In this document: in pieces, positions 24,875 through 36,789 of the stretch
How positions within the stretch are numbered: the stretch's first letter is position 1
Layout of the letters: every line of letters starts with the position of its first letter
Source: Amborella trichopoda
Lineage: Eukaryota; Streptophyta; Magnoliopsida; Amborellales; Amborellaceae
DNA: 64,000 bases
Assembly (NCBI RefSeq): GCF_000471905.2
Contig: NW_006499776.1
Span: 3,214,525-3,278,524 of the forward strand
Direction of reading: 5' to 3'
Notes under the pieces: model-generated
Told to the model about the DNA's origin: nothing
The model's database searches: none
Seen by the model: only the letters and a program-made list of their open reading frames with translations
Position numbers and translations under genes: made by a program

Positions 24875-26200
24875 GATGTTGAACTACATCAACAATAATA
24901 CCCACTTGGCCAAACGTCCTAACAAGCATGGCCGGGTCATAAGGAACTTGATCGGGGTCCGCCTTGGAGATTAACTTGACCTCGTGACCTAGCAAGTAAT
25001 GGTGGAGCTTTTGTACCTCATAGATCAAGGTTAGGAACATCTTTTCAATGGGAGGGTAATTCTTCTCGGCTCCTTGTATTCTGCTAATAGAGTGTTGTCG
25101 CTTTCCCTGCATCATTGTTCTGCACTAGGAGTGCCCCAAGTGACTCATCAAGGGCGGTCACGTATAGAATGAGAGGCCTTCCTAATACTGGTGTAGAGAG
25201 TACTGGTGGATTCAACAAGCACTGCTTGATGTCCTCCAGCGCAACTTGACATGCTTCATCCCATATGAAGGGGGTGTCCTTCTTCAGGAGGTGTGAAAAG
25301 GATCTGCATTGTTCTGAAAGGTTTGAGATGAACTTTCAAATGTAGGCTAGCTTTCCTTAGAGAGCGCAGATCATGCAGGGTTGTAGGCGGTGGCATGTCT
25401 TGAATTGCCTTGATCTTGACCAGCTCGATTTCCAGTCCTCGGTTCCTCACGATGAACCCTAAGAATTTTCTTGAGCGTACGCTAAAGGTGCATTTCAAGG
25501 GGTTCATCTTGAGTTGGTGACATCGTAGCCGTTCAAATACCTTTTGAAGGTCTTGTATGTGAGCGTTTTTTGTTTCAGATTTTACCACTAGGTAGTCCAC
25601 ATAGCACTCGACCTCCCTGTGGATTATGTCCTTGAAGATGGTCGTCATGGCTCACTGGTATGTGGCATCGGTGTTCTTTAACCTGAAAGGCATCACAGTG
25701 TAGCAAAAGACACCGTTTGGGGTCAAGAACGCGGTGGCCTCATTTTTGGTGCCATCCTGATTTGATTATAACCAGAATACCTATCCATAAAGGAGAAGAT
25801 TTGACAATGAGCTGTGGAGTCGATAAGCTTCTCGGTGAACGGCAGGGGGAAGTTGTCCTTAGGTCAGGTGGTGTTCAAGTTGCATAAATCAATACAGACC
25901 CTAATTTGGCCATTCTTCTTCTTGACAAGGACAACATTTGCCAGCCATTTTGGGTATTTGACTTCACGTATGAATCCAGCTTGCCTGAGCTTGTTCACCT
26001 CAGCATCAATCTGTATCTCGAGGTCAAGTCTAAACCTTCTTGATTTCTGCTTCATGGGTTTGATGGTTGGATCAATATCGAGGTGATGGATAACAATCTG
26101 GGGGTCTAGACCGGGCATCTCATGATAATGCCAGACGAAGGTGTCTCGATTTTCTCGGAGGAGGGAAATATAACTTTCTTTCTCCTCTGAGGACATTTTT
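24875..26200 (-). pseudogene. Gypsy reverse transcriptase and first RNase H (decayed)
   Basis: The N-terminal part (26196-25864) is well kept. It has 'SAKMSSEEKESY' (with the preceding bases), 'YHEMPGLDPQIVIHHL', 'FIREVKYPKWLANVV' and 'KKKNGQIRVCIDL', all typical Tat RT. Next 'FMDRYSGYNQI' (family FMDGFSGYNQI) lies near 25765-25800, then a frameshift. At 25592-25603 the catalytic box is YVDY instead of YVDD, which removes a metal-binding Asp. 'NPLKCTFSVRSRKFLGFIV' follows. The RNase H part (about 25290-24890) starts 'FIWDEACQ' and includes 'DESLGALLVQ' before more stops. The enzyme would copy the element's RNA into DNA, but this copy is dead. Confidence 0.85.
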
Positions 26201-27172
26201 GCTGAGATGAAAGTTGGCCTCAGGTCGGCCTCATCCTTGAGGTTGATCTCTACAAGCTCATCAGCCGTGGCCTGACCACCTTCTTCCCACTTGTTTGGAG
26301 CTTCCTAGAGTTCCTCGTCAGGGGACTCACATGAATTCTCATTGACCTTGAATGTAGAAACCCATGATCCTGACATCTCGGTTTCTAGGAGGGGCACAGT
26401 GTGGGAGAGGATCAGTCTCTGGCTGGTCCAGGCGATGGAAGGGGTCTAAGTCGATCATCTCGTGACTGGGATCACTTGGTGCTTGCCCCGAGCTGTGTAC
26501 TTCATGCACTCTGATCATGTGGCAGGCCTCATGGGAGCAAGAGCCTGAAGATGACTTGGCTTTGGCTTAGGCCGCCAGGGCACCAACGACTGTCGAGAAT
26601 TCAGCCTCCTGGGCCAGCATTTCTCTGAGGCGCTTTTGCTACGACTCGCTGAGGCTGGTACCTCCAAGCTGTCTGATTAGAGAGTCGAAGTCTGGGCATT
26701 GTCGAACTGCACCTGTGGAAGAAATAAGAGAGGAGGGATGAGAAAAAGAGTTAGAACGTTCCGGGCAGCTTTTTATGTCGTTGCCAGAATTGGATGTTTG
26801 CAAGGGATATTTAAGGTCTTGCCCCGGCTTTGACCGTTATGGAGCGCTTTTAACGTCATCACCCATATTGGAGGAATCCTGAGCTATTGGTGACTCAGGG
26901 ATGTCCACCTGATTGGACAAAAGGACAAGGTGAGCTGTGCCTGGGATGAAGTTCTACAAGGTCGGCAGTAGGGGAAGAGGCCTGAGAAATTCTTCCTCTA
27001 CTGGTGGTTGAAGAAGATGATTTCTTCAGCGAGACGACCTGGGTGCTCATCGTCTCCTTCTAGATTCGTGAGGAGGTGTTTGGACCATCCTATCGGGCCG
27101 GTGAGTAGCCCTAGCTTAGTGGACTGCCTCACACTTCAAGGACTTGATCCTGCTTTGTCCATGGTAAACTTC
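26201..27172 (-). other. Region between gag and RT, no protease recognised
   Basis: A D[ST]G protease motif was not found in any frame I read. From 26712 leftward a mostly open frame reads 'QCPDFDSLIRQLGG', 'LREMLAQEAEFSTVVGALAA' and 'HEMIDLDPFHRL', with two stops, up to the RT start. It may be the spacer coding region typical of Tat/Ogre pol. The protease is deleted or beyond recognition. Confidence 0.45.
26713..26745 (-). promoter_or_regulatory. Possible splice acceptor inside the retrotransposon
   Basis: On the minus strand a long pyrimidine tract ('ctttttctcatccctcctct' and on) ends in TTCCACAG at 26713, followed by the mostly open spacer frame. Ogre-type Tat elements are known to have an intron between gag/protease and RT. 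I did not find a convincing donor, so this is a candidate only. Confidence 0.35.
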
Positions 27173-29528
27173 CTAGGGTTGAGAAGTCGAGGGCTCCGAA
27201 GGGTTCGGTGTATGCTCATGAGGGGCTTGTAGTGTGGCTTCCTCTTGAACGTGAGCAACGAACTGAAAGCATTCTGGGAGGACATCACAAACAATGTGGC
27301 CTTCCTGGACTTTCTCCACGACTATAGCTTCGAACCCAGAGCATTCCTTCAGCTCGTGGCCCCATACTTGGTGATATGGGCACCAAAGGTTTTTCGTTCC
27401 CTGGGCAAGGTGCTTAGGCTGCTTGGCGGGCTTGGGAGTGACGAGGCTCTGCTGGAGCATTACCTCGAAGAGAGCCTGCAGAGGATCTTACTTCATGTTT
27501 CCCTGGGCGTACGTCGAGAGGTCTTCTTGCACTGGCGGAAGAGGGACTTGAGGGTGTCCTCCTGGGTTACAATGAGCTTCTTGGCATTGCATCTTCTTTG
27601 CCAAGAGCTTGTGGAAGCCAGTGCATTCGCTGACATCATGGCCTCGTATCTGGTGATATGTGCACCAGAGGTTCTCAGTTCTTGGAGGCAGGACTTTGGG
27701 TCGGCTTGTTGGCTTTGGGGTGAGGAGTCCTTCGAGCATTATGGTGAAAAATGCATGGAGGATAGCGGGTGCGTCGCCACCCTCTTGGATTGTTACTATG
27801 TGAGAAGCCTCAGTTGCCCCAAACGCTATCTTTAACTCTTCGAGCTTTATCTGACCCTTGTTAATAAGGGCTTCGATAGTGTTGTTGAGCTTATAACAGT
27901 CATGAGTGAGGTGGCCTACTTTCCTGTGATAGGTGCAGTTCCTCTCATTTGTCTCCTACCCCGCTAACTCGAGGGTGTTGACCTCTTGCAGCAGGATTAT
28001 GTTCTGTTTTAGTAGCAGTCGGAGCAATGCAAGAGTCCACTCCTTGTCGAAGGGGTATACTTTATTCTGGTGCTGGATCCAAAAGTCATGTCGCTTAGAA
28101 TTTTTAGGTGGGGGGACCTCAGTGTAAGACTGTTGCTTGCCCCGGGCGAGGTTTAGGGTTTGAGGAGCCACGATCTTAATGTCAGTCATGGTGACGGCCG
28201 CGCTGATCATTGCCTTTTGGCTGCCTTGATTGTTGGAGCGAGAATTTGAGGCAGAGGATTGCTGACGAGAGCTGCCATGATGCTTGAACAATCCCTCAAT
28301 ACAAACTACCTTAGAGATGAGCTCTAATATGGAGGGTGGATTGGATGCCTTGACATGTAGGGCGATCTCGGGAAGCATGTTCCGTATGCAGGTCTGAACC
28401 GCTTCCTTCTCAGTCATGGGAGTGGCATAAAAGTTTGTCAGCTCTCTCCATCGGACGATGAACTTGTCAACCGGCTCACTAAGGTCTTGCATCAGAGTAG
28501 TAAGCTCGATGGTTTCAACATTTCTTTGGACTTCGTAGAAGCGTTGGTAAAACAACTGCTCCATTTCTTACCATGTATGCACCGAGTTTGGAGGTAGGCG
28601 AGCATACCACTGGAAGGCTGGTGCTTCGAGAGTGTCGACGAACTGACGGAGGAGGAGTCATCTATCAGTCGCCATCTTCCGACACGCTGCTTGAAAGTGG
28701 GCGGTATGCTGGTGAGGGGACGTAGTATCATTGAACAGGGGGAGCTTCCCTTTTTGGTGGCACTTGGTCAATGTATGAAGGGTACGACTTCTGGTAAAGC
28801 GGTGCCTCCTGCATGCCTGGGACCTTGTTCTTGAGACTATGGGCCACCATGGCATCTATGTCGGTTTGGAAGACCTCATGGGAGGCAGAATTGTCTTGGG
28901 AAGCCGGTGGGGGGGTTTGTCTAGGAACCGTGTCCTCATCGATCGGGGAATCAGTCGAAGAAGGGGACCTGCAGGCTTTTAGGCATTCCATCTTTTCAAG
29001 GATGGATTGCATCATTACCTCAAACTTGTTCATCCGCTCTTCTTGAGCGTCATCCGGATCTTCTATCACCATGACACTGACCGTCTCTTCTAGAGGGATA
29101 GAGCCTAGTGGCACAGTGGACTGTCGTGGTTGGCGAGTCGTGGGTGGCAAGTCAGTCTGGAGGGGCTCAGCTTGCCCCGACTGCACTCGAGCCTTGTATG
29201 TCGATCTTGTGAGAATCGGTTCTCGATGGTCTTGGGACCGTAGCTTCCAGGCAGTGATGACCAAGCAATACTCTTGGACCTGCTCATGTTCTGGATGTTG
29301 GAAGGGGAAGAAGGGATTATGAGGCAGGAGGTCACTAAGGGTGGTGACCTCAACTGCCTTGGAGGCTTCTTTGGTTAGGATTAACAGGCCCTTCTTTTGC
29401 TTAATACTGAGGCGATGGACCTCATTCCTGAACCAAGCTTGAGAACTAGACTGTCCCGCCTTCTTTGTGCATGCAAGGCCCTTGTCTATCAGTTGGAGCT
29501 GGGAGTGGAGTCCAAGGACAGAAGGCAC
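27173..29528 (-). pseudogene. Tat-like gag (decayed)
   Basis: The long N-terminal part (29528-28728) is one open frame. It is rich in Pro, Ser, Thr and Glu, with a possible helical 'EERMNKFEVMMQSILEKME'. The capsid-like retrotransposon gag domain (about 28660-28250) has 'APAFQWYARLPP', 'FYQRFYEVQRNVETIEL' and 'EPVDKFIVRWREL'. Stops occur near 28655 and 28575, and the start of this domain is shifted. After 28250 comes a Ser/Gln/Asn-rich linker and then three zinc knuckles (27937-27341). From 28564 to 27173 all pieces are in one frame, broken only by TAG (27956) and TAA (27488). The protein would package the element's RNA. Confidence 0.8.
27341..27937 (-). repeat. Three gag zinc knuckles, two on a tandem duplication
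   Basis: The pattern C-x-Y-H-x3-G-H-x4-C occurs at 27937-27896 (CTYHRKVGHLTHDC), 27664-27623 (CTYHQIRGHDVSEC) and 27382-27341 (CPYHQVWGHELKEC), all in one frame. Knuckles 2 and 3 also share their leader: 'ML' and 'TPKP' upstream, then 'NLWC' and 'EC.GF' around the motif. They therefore belong to a tandemly duplicated unit of about 280 bp. Known plant Tat gags usually have one such motif; this is family knowledge I could not check here. Confidence 0.85.
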
Positions 29529-30448
29529 CCTGAGTTTCTACCTTGGAGGGTGGAGGCCTCTGTCTGACATCAGGTCGTTGCCCCGAATTCCTTTGTGAGG
29601 CCCAAGTGCACGACTGACCTAAGGCTGGCTCAAGATGGCATTCTTAAGGAAGACCATTGAGTACCAGGGCTCAAGGTGCTTGCCTGGTGTCAGGAGAGCG
29701 ACAGAGGAGGTAGCTGGTTCATGAATCCGTCTGAGTCTGGACCAAGGAGGAACCTACAAAGATAGTTTGTGTGCACACTTAAGGTTAGTCATCCGGGTGA
29801 CTTGGGGCTCAGCCCGAGGTCGGTTAATGGCTTTGACTTGAGGAGGGCAAGACTTGCAAGCTTGTGCTTGCAAGGGACTGGGCAGGAGCCCATCTCTCAT
29901 AGGGTGGAGCTGTGTGTGCTGTGAGGGAGGACGGAGCGGTCGACCCTCATGTGCTCGAGGTGGCATAGAGCTAGCGCTACCCCGACCTGTGGAAAGCAAA
30001 TGCATGGCTCATGCAGGGTTCAGCTCGAGAAGACATGGCCTTGAATGCGAGCTCAAGGCAACGAGAAGGTTGCCCCGAGGTGCGGCTCGAGTGGATGGGC
30101 CACGAGCCCTTGGGTGTGTGCAGTGTTCAGTAGCAGATGTGCTACCAATGCAAGGGGCCTTGGTGAAGGGTCCACCAGGGCGAGGAAGCAGATGTGCTAC
30201 CAATGCAAAGTCCCCTCCCGCACTAACCTAGGAAAGAACCTAAGAGCTAGACTATGAGTCACGAGTTAGCAATAGAGTAGGGAAGGAAGCTTGAGAAATT
30301 CGCTTCCCTGGAAGTGTCACGAGTGAGGGGATAACGAAGCCCCGACTTAGATAAATGGGTTGAACAACCTAGATACCAGAGAAATTAATGCAGAAAGTAA
30401 AAGAGGATACTGGTCAAACAAGAGCGAACCGACTAAGGGGTAATAAGT
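29529..30448 (-). other. Leader between PBS and gag of the Tat-like element
   Basis: About 0.9 kb between the primer-binding site and the long gag frame. No recognisable protein. Cys/Pro/Arg-rich open frames on both strands look like chance products of GC-rich sequence. Confidence 0.6.
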
Positions 30449-30465
30449 CCCCAGTGGAGTCGCTA
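30449..30465 (-). promoter_or_regulatory. Primer-binding site of the Tat-like element
   Basis: Read on the minus strand, TAGCGACTCCACTGGGG follows the LTR end after a 3-base spacer. It differs by one base from TGGCGACTCCACTGGGG. The second Tat-like element has TGGTGACTCCACTGGGG at 34350-34366. From memory this resembles the tRNA-Arg-type primer site of Tat/Ogre elements. Confidence 0.7.
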
Positions 30466-30468
30466 AGC

Positions 30469-33275
30469 TGGTTAGGTGCCTCGATCTCGCCCTCTGGATC
30501 TAGATGATCTAGCGGCATGTATCTCGAGTTTCTAGTGAACCCGAGATTTGAGATCTCTCTCTCGAAACCTTGTTAAAGAGCAAGGGCAGGTATACCAACT
30601 GATAAGAGAGGAATTTAAGGTGGGTTCGGGACTTACTCGGGCTCGCTCACGTGGGCGCCCTCTTAAATCACGAAGAAATCCCCCCAACTGCTTTAGCTGG
30701 TTCATAATCACCTTCATTGACTTGCAATCCTCTTATCTTCTGCACAACACTTCTACGGTTATTTTGCAAGACAAATGGGTCAAAGAGACCCACCCTTGTC
30801 TTAGGGCATTGTACGTTCATATGAGAGTGATGAAGCGGAAGGTTTAAATAAGGACATGAAAGAGAAGAGAACTTGACAAAGGGGTGAGACTAACATGACA
30901 GTAAAAAAATTATCGACTTAGAGTGGTAGCAAGATGGGCATGGTTCTCAAGACCAGCACGGCAGAAATACTATTCGAAACCGAAGCCGATATGGCTATTC
31001 TAGGCTAAGTCATCCCTCAGTCAAGTGAGAAGAGAAAATAATGAATAGACGAAAAGCGGACGAAGAGAAAGAGAGCGAGATGGCAGAGAGAAGAAGAACC
31101 CAGACGGCAATGGGCATCGCTGTTGGCATCATGAGAAGATGTCGCGTCCCTTGAGGGCGGCCGTGGCCTCTGGTGAGGCTCACGATGATAGCTCCCCATG
31201 AGACATACGGTGGTAGTCGTGGAACACGAGAGAAGCCCGCAGGCGGCAATAAGCATCGCCGTTGGCAATGTGAGGTGACAACACATCCCTTGCGAACGGC
31301 GATAACTCCTGACGAGCTACACGACAATAACTTCTCATGAGTTGAGTGGTGAGTACCTCTCATGGAATGCACGACGATGGACGCAGAGAGGCGTGGAAGG
31401 AGCCTACAGACGGTGACGGGTATTGCCGTGACCCTTTGCGGATGGTGATGGACATTGCCGCCTACAATAGTTATGAGACAGGGTGAAGCCGCTGCAGACG
31501 GCAATAGGCTTCACTACCCGCGTTCCTCTCTGAGACGTCGAGGATACGACTGCGAATGGCTATGTGCAGCGCCATCTGCAAGCCTCGCTAGGAGGTAGAG
31601 ATGAAAACAGAAGGGGGAAGAAGCTCGCGCATGACGCTGCCATCGTCATGTGCGACCTGTGAGACCACCGAAGAGGCATGCACAACACTACCACTGTCGT
31701 GCATGGCTTCTGAGAGGAACTCAGATGAAGATGAGGAAGAAGAAAGAGAGGAGGAGAGAGATAAAATGAAATAGAATAGAGAGAAGATTTACCTGGAGCC
31801 TAAGGGTACCAATCCAAAAGTTTCTCGCACCTTACTCTCTCTCTCGCCAAACGTGACCCAACAATGAGAAGAAAGAGGAACTTTATTAAGTAAAAACTCT
31901 CTCTTTATAAAGGGTTGAATCCTCTATGTGTGTCTCCTTTTTTCTGTTTTTTTGCCTTTCTATGTACAATGATAGTACGTGGTATATATAGAATTTGCTT
32001 CAAACATGGGTGGATGATCAAAAGTAACCCTAATTGTTAAAAATTAAGATTAAATTGAATTAAAAGAAATTAGAAAATAGGGTACAAAATGATAGATTTG
32101 CCCCTTCCCAACAATTTTTGGAATTTCAGAACAGTCACTGTGTTGCCCTAGAACATGTATGATTTTTCATGGATGATCCGAGGTCGTTCTGATGCTCGAT
32201 TGATCGAAAGATGATTTGTTTTCTTATAGGGCTCGGCATGGCAATGGATTTGATACCAACTTCGAGTCATAGATCGTGTTTTAGGTGCACAATCATGTGA
32301 TTTGAAATTTGAATGGATCTTAAAACTTCGGATCGATAGTGTGCTCGCTCCTTGATATTTTTTCGATGATTTCTTCACTAGATCACACCGGGCATGCCAT
32401 CACGATTGCGGGGCAATAAACTCAGCTCCATTTCATGCACGAACGACGATTTTGCAACTATGGAATTTTGGCCAGAATCTAGAATTTCAGCAACGAAATT
32501 TGTAGTCACTTCATCGGCTTCTTTTGCAGAATCCGACCGTTCATCATGTACGGGGTTTGGGATAGAGATAGCCCGAGACCTTACGCACGCGATGGAATCA
32601 GTTTCATGTCGATCGGGCCCACGAGCGGCATGATTGGGTCACTTGAGCTAGGCATGATGCTGTTGAATTTCCTGCACTTTCTTCATGGATCAGCAACTTC
32701 TCTCTAACTTTTCTTAGCTCTCAAGTGTAATCATGGGCATGTCACTTATCGAAACGCTCGTTTTGACACGACTAATCTGCTCACCAAATTTAAACGAGAT
32801 GCGACTTGGAACGGGCGAGATATGAGTGTCGAAAATAACTATTCGTGACTATCCCTTCAATGGTGTGGAGTTGTAGGGTGGCCGCATGGGAATAGTGTGC
32901 AGTTCCTCATGTTTCACTCTTTTGCCTATAACTTATTCTTGGAGTGTCCGTTTCAGTTGAAATTTGACCCCTAGGGGTTTTCAACCATGTCGGATCCAAT
33001 GGCTGTAGTCCCCATAGCAAATTGAGACCTCAAAAATTTAGTTCTAGTTATAAGGTGTGTTTCAGGGTGCTAGAGGCCGATTTTGTCGAAATTGTTTCTT
33101 AGTCTGCACTGCCTTAGACATGTCGGAATATGATGAAAATTGGCATGAGACTCTTGAGAGTCTGCATGAAGATCTTGATCAATTCTGAGGCTATTTTGAG
33201 ACGGTCAGAATCTCCACTGTTTGCTAGGCCTTTATTGAGAGGGAGCCCCATGTTGATGAAAAATATCTTCTAATA
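30469..33275 (-). mobile_element. 5' LTR of the Tat-like element
   Basis: Direct repeat of 14469-17204, 2.8 kb. Minus-strand start is decayed (TATTAG for TGTTGG); its end ACCTAACCA adjoins the PBS. It contains the promoter at 31983-32015, a GA-rich stretch (plus) at 31725-31790 and diverged hairpin-like repeats at about 31095-31580. It is broken up by stops and holds no gene. Confidence 0.9.
31983..32015 (-). promoter_or_regulatory. LTR core promoter (5' LTR copy)
   Basis: Minus-strand 'catccacccatgttt' is followed by TATATATA, the same layout as in the 3' LTR. This copy would drive the full-length transcript. Confidence 0.6.
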
Positions 33276-34348
33276 GTGTATATAAGGAAGGAGGAGTAGA
33301 CATGATGGTGCTCGATGGGAACTTCTTCGAGTACCACGTAGCAAGTATCTTCAGGGTAGTGAGGGGCATGTTCGATGCTACTTTCCCTTTTCCACTGATA
33401 GCATCACCGGGCATGCTGGTGTGTGCATGGCCCACAGTAGTGTTTGGGGTGGTTTGTGACCCAAACCATAGTGAAGTGAAAGGCTGAGTATTTGAAACAC
33501 TCACTTTTTTTATTGGAGTAGCCTTAGGGATTTTAGCATACATGTGTGTTTTTTGGAAGACTTTTGATTGCCTCAAAAGTATTGTGCTCATTTGGTTCCG
33601 GCCCTTTGGTTGCCCTAGTTGCGATATCAACATGCAATGCATTGATGGCTCGAAGACCACTTGTGGTGAGTCCAGGTCCCAAGAGACATGAAGCAGGTGA
33701 AGAGACCGGGGTAAGTTGTTATCTGTCCCGTCTCATCATAGTGACAGTTAAACCATCAGCCATGACATGCGTGAATGTGTGCAAGGTGGCTTTGGGGCCG
33801 CCCGAGCTGGCGTAGGAATTGCCAGAGTGCGGTATGTGTGGTATGTGCGGCAACACGCTAGTGGTAGAGATGCTTTTGTAAAGCGAGAGTGGGGTTACTT
33901 TTTGGTTACCCACTGAGATGGTAGTCTTATCAAGACTCACCGAGCAAAGAAGAGAAGTGGCTTCAGGACCACTTTTAGTCTTGCGACTGATAGGATGCCC
34001 ACTAGTAACAGGATGCATATGAGAGGAGGTGGTTTTAGAGACCCCCATGTAGCTAACATCAATGGATTTTCCTTTGATTTCAAAGGAGAGGGGACAAGGG
34101 GTTTGAAAAACATTTCCCCTAGTTCTCCTAGTCTAAGCTAAGTTCGTAGAGCTAGCCAGGTTGCTTGAGGAGGATAGAGGAGAAGCAGGATTGATTGTTC
34201 TGCTCTCCATAGGTGAGGACACAAATATGGGGATGATGAAGTCCCCAACTTGGACGAAAGAGGAGTAATGGAACCCCATTGCAGTTTTAGAAAGAGAGAA
34301 GCAAGATGTTTTCTTGAGAATAGTCTGAGCCAACTATAGGGTGGTGTG
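33276..34348 (-). mobile_element. Internal 5' region of a second Tat-like element
   Basis: This segment lies between the insertion point of the first element and a second PBS and LTR, so it is the start of the second element's body. Several open frames occur on the minus strand (33660-33232, 34048-33719, 34333-34133). They are rich in Ser, Thr and Pro and do not resemble gag. The first includes 'GFHYSSFVQVGDFIIPIFV', a hydrophobic stretch. They could be a worn extra ORF, which Ogre elements have upstream of gag, but I do not recognise it. Confidence 0.5.
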
Positions 34349-34366
34349 CCCCCAGTGGAGTCACCA
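34349..34366 (-). promoter_or_regulatory. Primer-binding site of the second Tat-like element
   Basis: Minus-strand TGGTGACTCCACTGGGGG directly follows the LTR end (CCGACCA, 34375-34369) after two bases. It is nearly the same as the PBS at 30449-30465, so both elements use the same primer tRNA type. Confidence 0.75.
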
Positions 34367-34368
34367 AT

Positions 34369-36789
34369 TGGTCGGACCTGATATTTCCTCATGCGAACGG
34401 GAGGATAAAATCCTTTCTCAAACAACTGAGGAAGGTTAGCAAGCTGCACGCTCGTTGGTGTGTGCACACGTGCTCTCCTTTGTGCACATAGGAACCAACA
34501 ATGCAAAAAATTTTACGACAGGGGTACATTTAGGTGCCTACCTCGTCGTTTGGGGGTTCGAGGACATGCCAGGGCAATTCGCCCTATTAGAACAATTACG
34601 AAGCCCTCCGATTGGCTGCCAATGCGGTTTGGACACGAACTCTCCTCAAGCTTTAACCTTGTTCTCTTGTGCTGGAAACTACAATGTGAATTTGACGATG
34701 CTTCTCTATATCGGTTCACTCAAACGGGGGCTTGCTAGCAAAGAAAGAACGAGGGGAAAAGCAGTGACAAGATTCCTCCTATCCATGTAAACGCTATGCG
34801 CTCAGGTGATAAGAACAACTGAAGAGTTAGAACCTTCTTGACTGTCGACTCAAGAAGACTCCACCCAAGTGAGTGAGGGAGAGAACGTATATGTTTCCCA
34901 TGGATCAACTCAACTGTATGGAGAGGAAGTTAGAACGATGGTCCGAGGGTTGGAACTCTTGGGATGACTCTGAAGGTGCTTATTTGAGCGTATGATGGAT
35001 AGCGGGATTCTATATGGAGCCCCAGGTTTGCTGCGTTTATGCTAGAAGCATAAAGGGAAAGATCGCAAAAAGAGATGGGACCATAGGTTCCACGGCTCCG
35101 AGATCCACAGTGCAATGAGAATGAGAGAAAGAAGGGGGAAGAGACGAGATTGCGTGTTTGTCACGGTTCTAGGTTACTGTGCAAGGCAAGCAACGAGTAG
35201 AGAGAGAGGAAGAAAGCGGAAAGAGAGTGGGCTTGAGGCGTGGCCTAGCTTAAGAGAGGGAGACAGAGAACAGAACCGCGTGATCAAGATGGGCTATGGA
35301 TAGTTTCTCTCACTGAAAAATTTCTCTCTCCTCGCTACTGGATTCAAGGGTTGGAAGCAAAAGATAAGTGGACACAAGCTTAATGCCCCGATTTCGTTAA
35401 TGAATGATCCAACCCTTTTACAATTGACCTAAGCTTATTTATATAGAGGACCCACCAAAAAGGGGTGGGTGCCCAAAACTAAGCCCAATTATGACTAAAA
35501 GAAATTGCAATAAAATGTCCAATTTAGGAATAATAACCAAAGTGCCCCTTAAACCTTTTGTATTAATGACAAAACCATCCTTTTCTTAGGGGCCTTTCGC
35601 CACTGCCAGATCTTGGGAGCTTTTTCAGAAGTTTGTGGCGGTGTTTAGACAATCCAGCATCGTAGTCTTGATGCTTCCTTGATTCTGAAGAGCTTGATGT
35701 CTTTTGATCATCTTGAGACAGACTTTACCTGATGGGTAAAAATTTGGCTGGGTTGTGCACTTTGGTTGTCAATGTAGTTTGATCCATGGTGCTCCGAGCC
35801 TTTATTTTGATTGCAAATTAAAGAGGAGACTGTCACAATTGATTTGCACCAAATTTTGTCCGATTTGGTTCTTGCTTGAAGTATTTTTGAATTCGGGAGT
35901 TCGTCGGAAAAAGGATTCCAATGACCGAGAAATCTTGCCTTTCTTCAATCTTGGAATTTGCGTTATCTGACCTTAGATTGTGTGTAAAAGTTATACCAGC
36001 TTGTAGCCCTTCGTGATATGGTCGCATCAGACCTGACTTTGCGATGATCCGATTTATGAGTCTCAAATAATGGTTTCATGAAGTTCGAGACATCTTTCCT
36101 TTAAACTCTTATTTCTATGGTTTCGGGCTAGTATTTTCTTTAGAAAAGCTTGGGTTCTGTGTCACGTCATGACACGTGCCATATGTCAATGACCGGGTCG
36201 TTGAGACCTAGCTTGTGTCTGAAGTTTAGTTTGTTCTGAATCCAAACAAGTGACCTATAGGTGCTTGAAGATATCCCAAGATGTGAAAACATAGCCTCTA
36301 TGATTGGAAACTAGTTTGGTGAGGCCGCAACACAATAGTGTAAAACCTACCCGTTTTGTGGTAATTTAGGTTCAGAATGTTCTTGGGAGGTCCGATTGAG
36401 CCCAAATTTGGTCCCTGGGGGTTTTTCGATGCTCTGGATGTAATGGCTATAGTCTGGTATTATTTTGAATCCCTTAGCATAGGGCTATAGTTGCAAGGTC
36501 TCTTTCTGGCATGAAAGGAACTGGTCTTTGAGACTCAATTTTTGTCTTGATCAGGTCAAAACTTATATGAATGTGATGAAACTTTGCGAGTGTCCTTTGG
36601 GCATCCCAAACTACCCTTTTAAGTCTTTAAAGGCCGTTTTAGTACATTTTCCAATGTTTCCCAGTTTTATGGTTATTTTGCAACGTTCCTTGGTCTTGCG
36701 GTGTCTTGGGTACCAGTAGGACCAGGTTGTTACTGGCTCTCTTCTTATTTATATAAGGGATGTAAGTACGTCAATAATGATGTACAACA
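34369..36789 (-). mobile_element. 5' LTR of the second Tat-like element
   Basis: On the minus strand it would start TGTTGTACATC (36789) and end CCGACCA (34369), followed at once by the PBS. It has the promoter at 35437-35472, a GA-rich (plus) leader at 35115-35290, and U3 phrases shared with 1-545 and with the first element's LTRs near 17.0 and 33.1 kb. Its inner part has an inverted copy at 13.55-14.27 kb. The outer end is inferred from TG...CA form only. Confidence 0.65.
35437..35472 (-). promoter_or_regulatory. LTR core promoter (second element)
   Basis: Minus-strand 'ggcacccacccctttt' followed by the TATA box 'ctatataaat'. A variant of the promoter pair seen in the other LTRs. Confidence 0.55.

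Noticed and set aside
27245..27835. 196-codon frame on the plus strand
   Set aside because: It is antisense to the gag zinc-knuckle region, which has clear motifs on the minus strand.
27173..29528. Gag and pol open frames as host genes
   Set aside because: They lie between two matching LTRs with a PBS, follow retrotransposon order and carry stops, so they belong to the mobile element.
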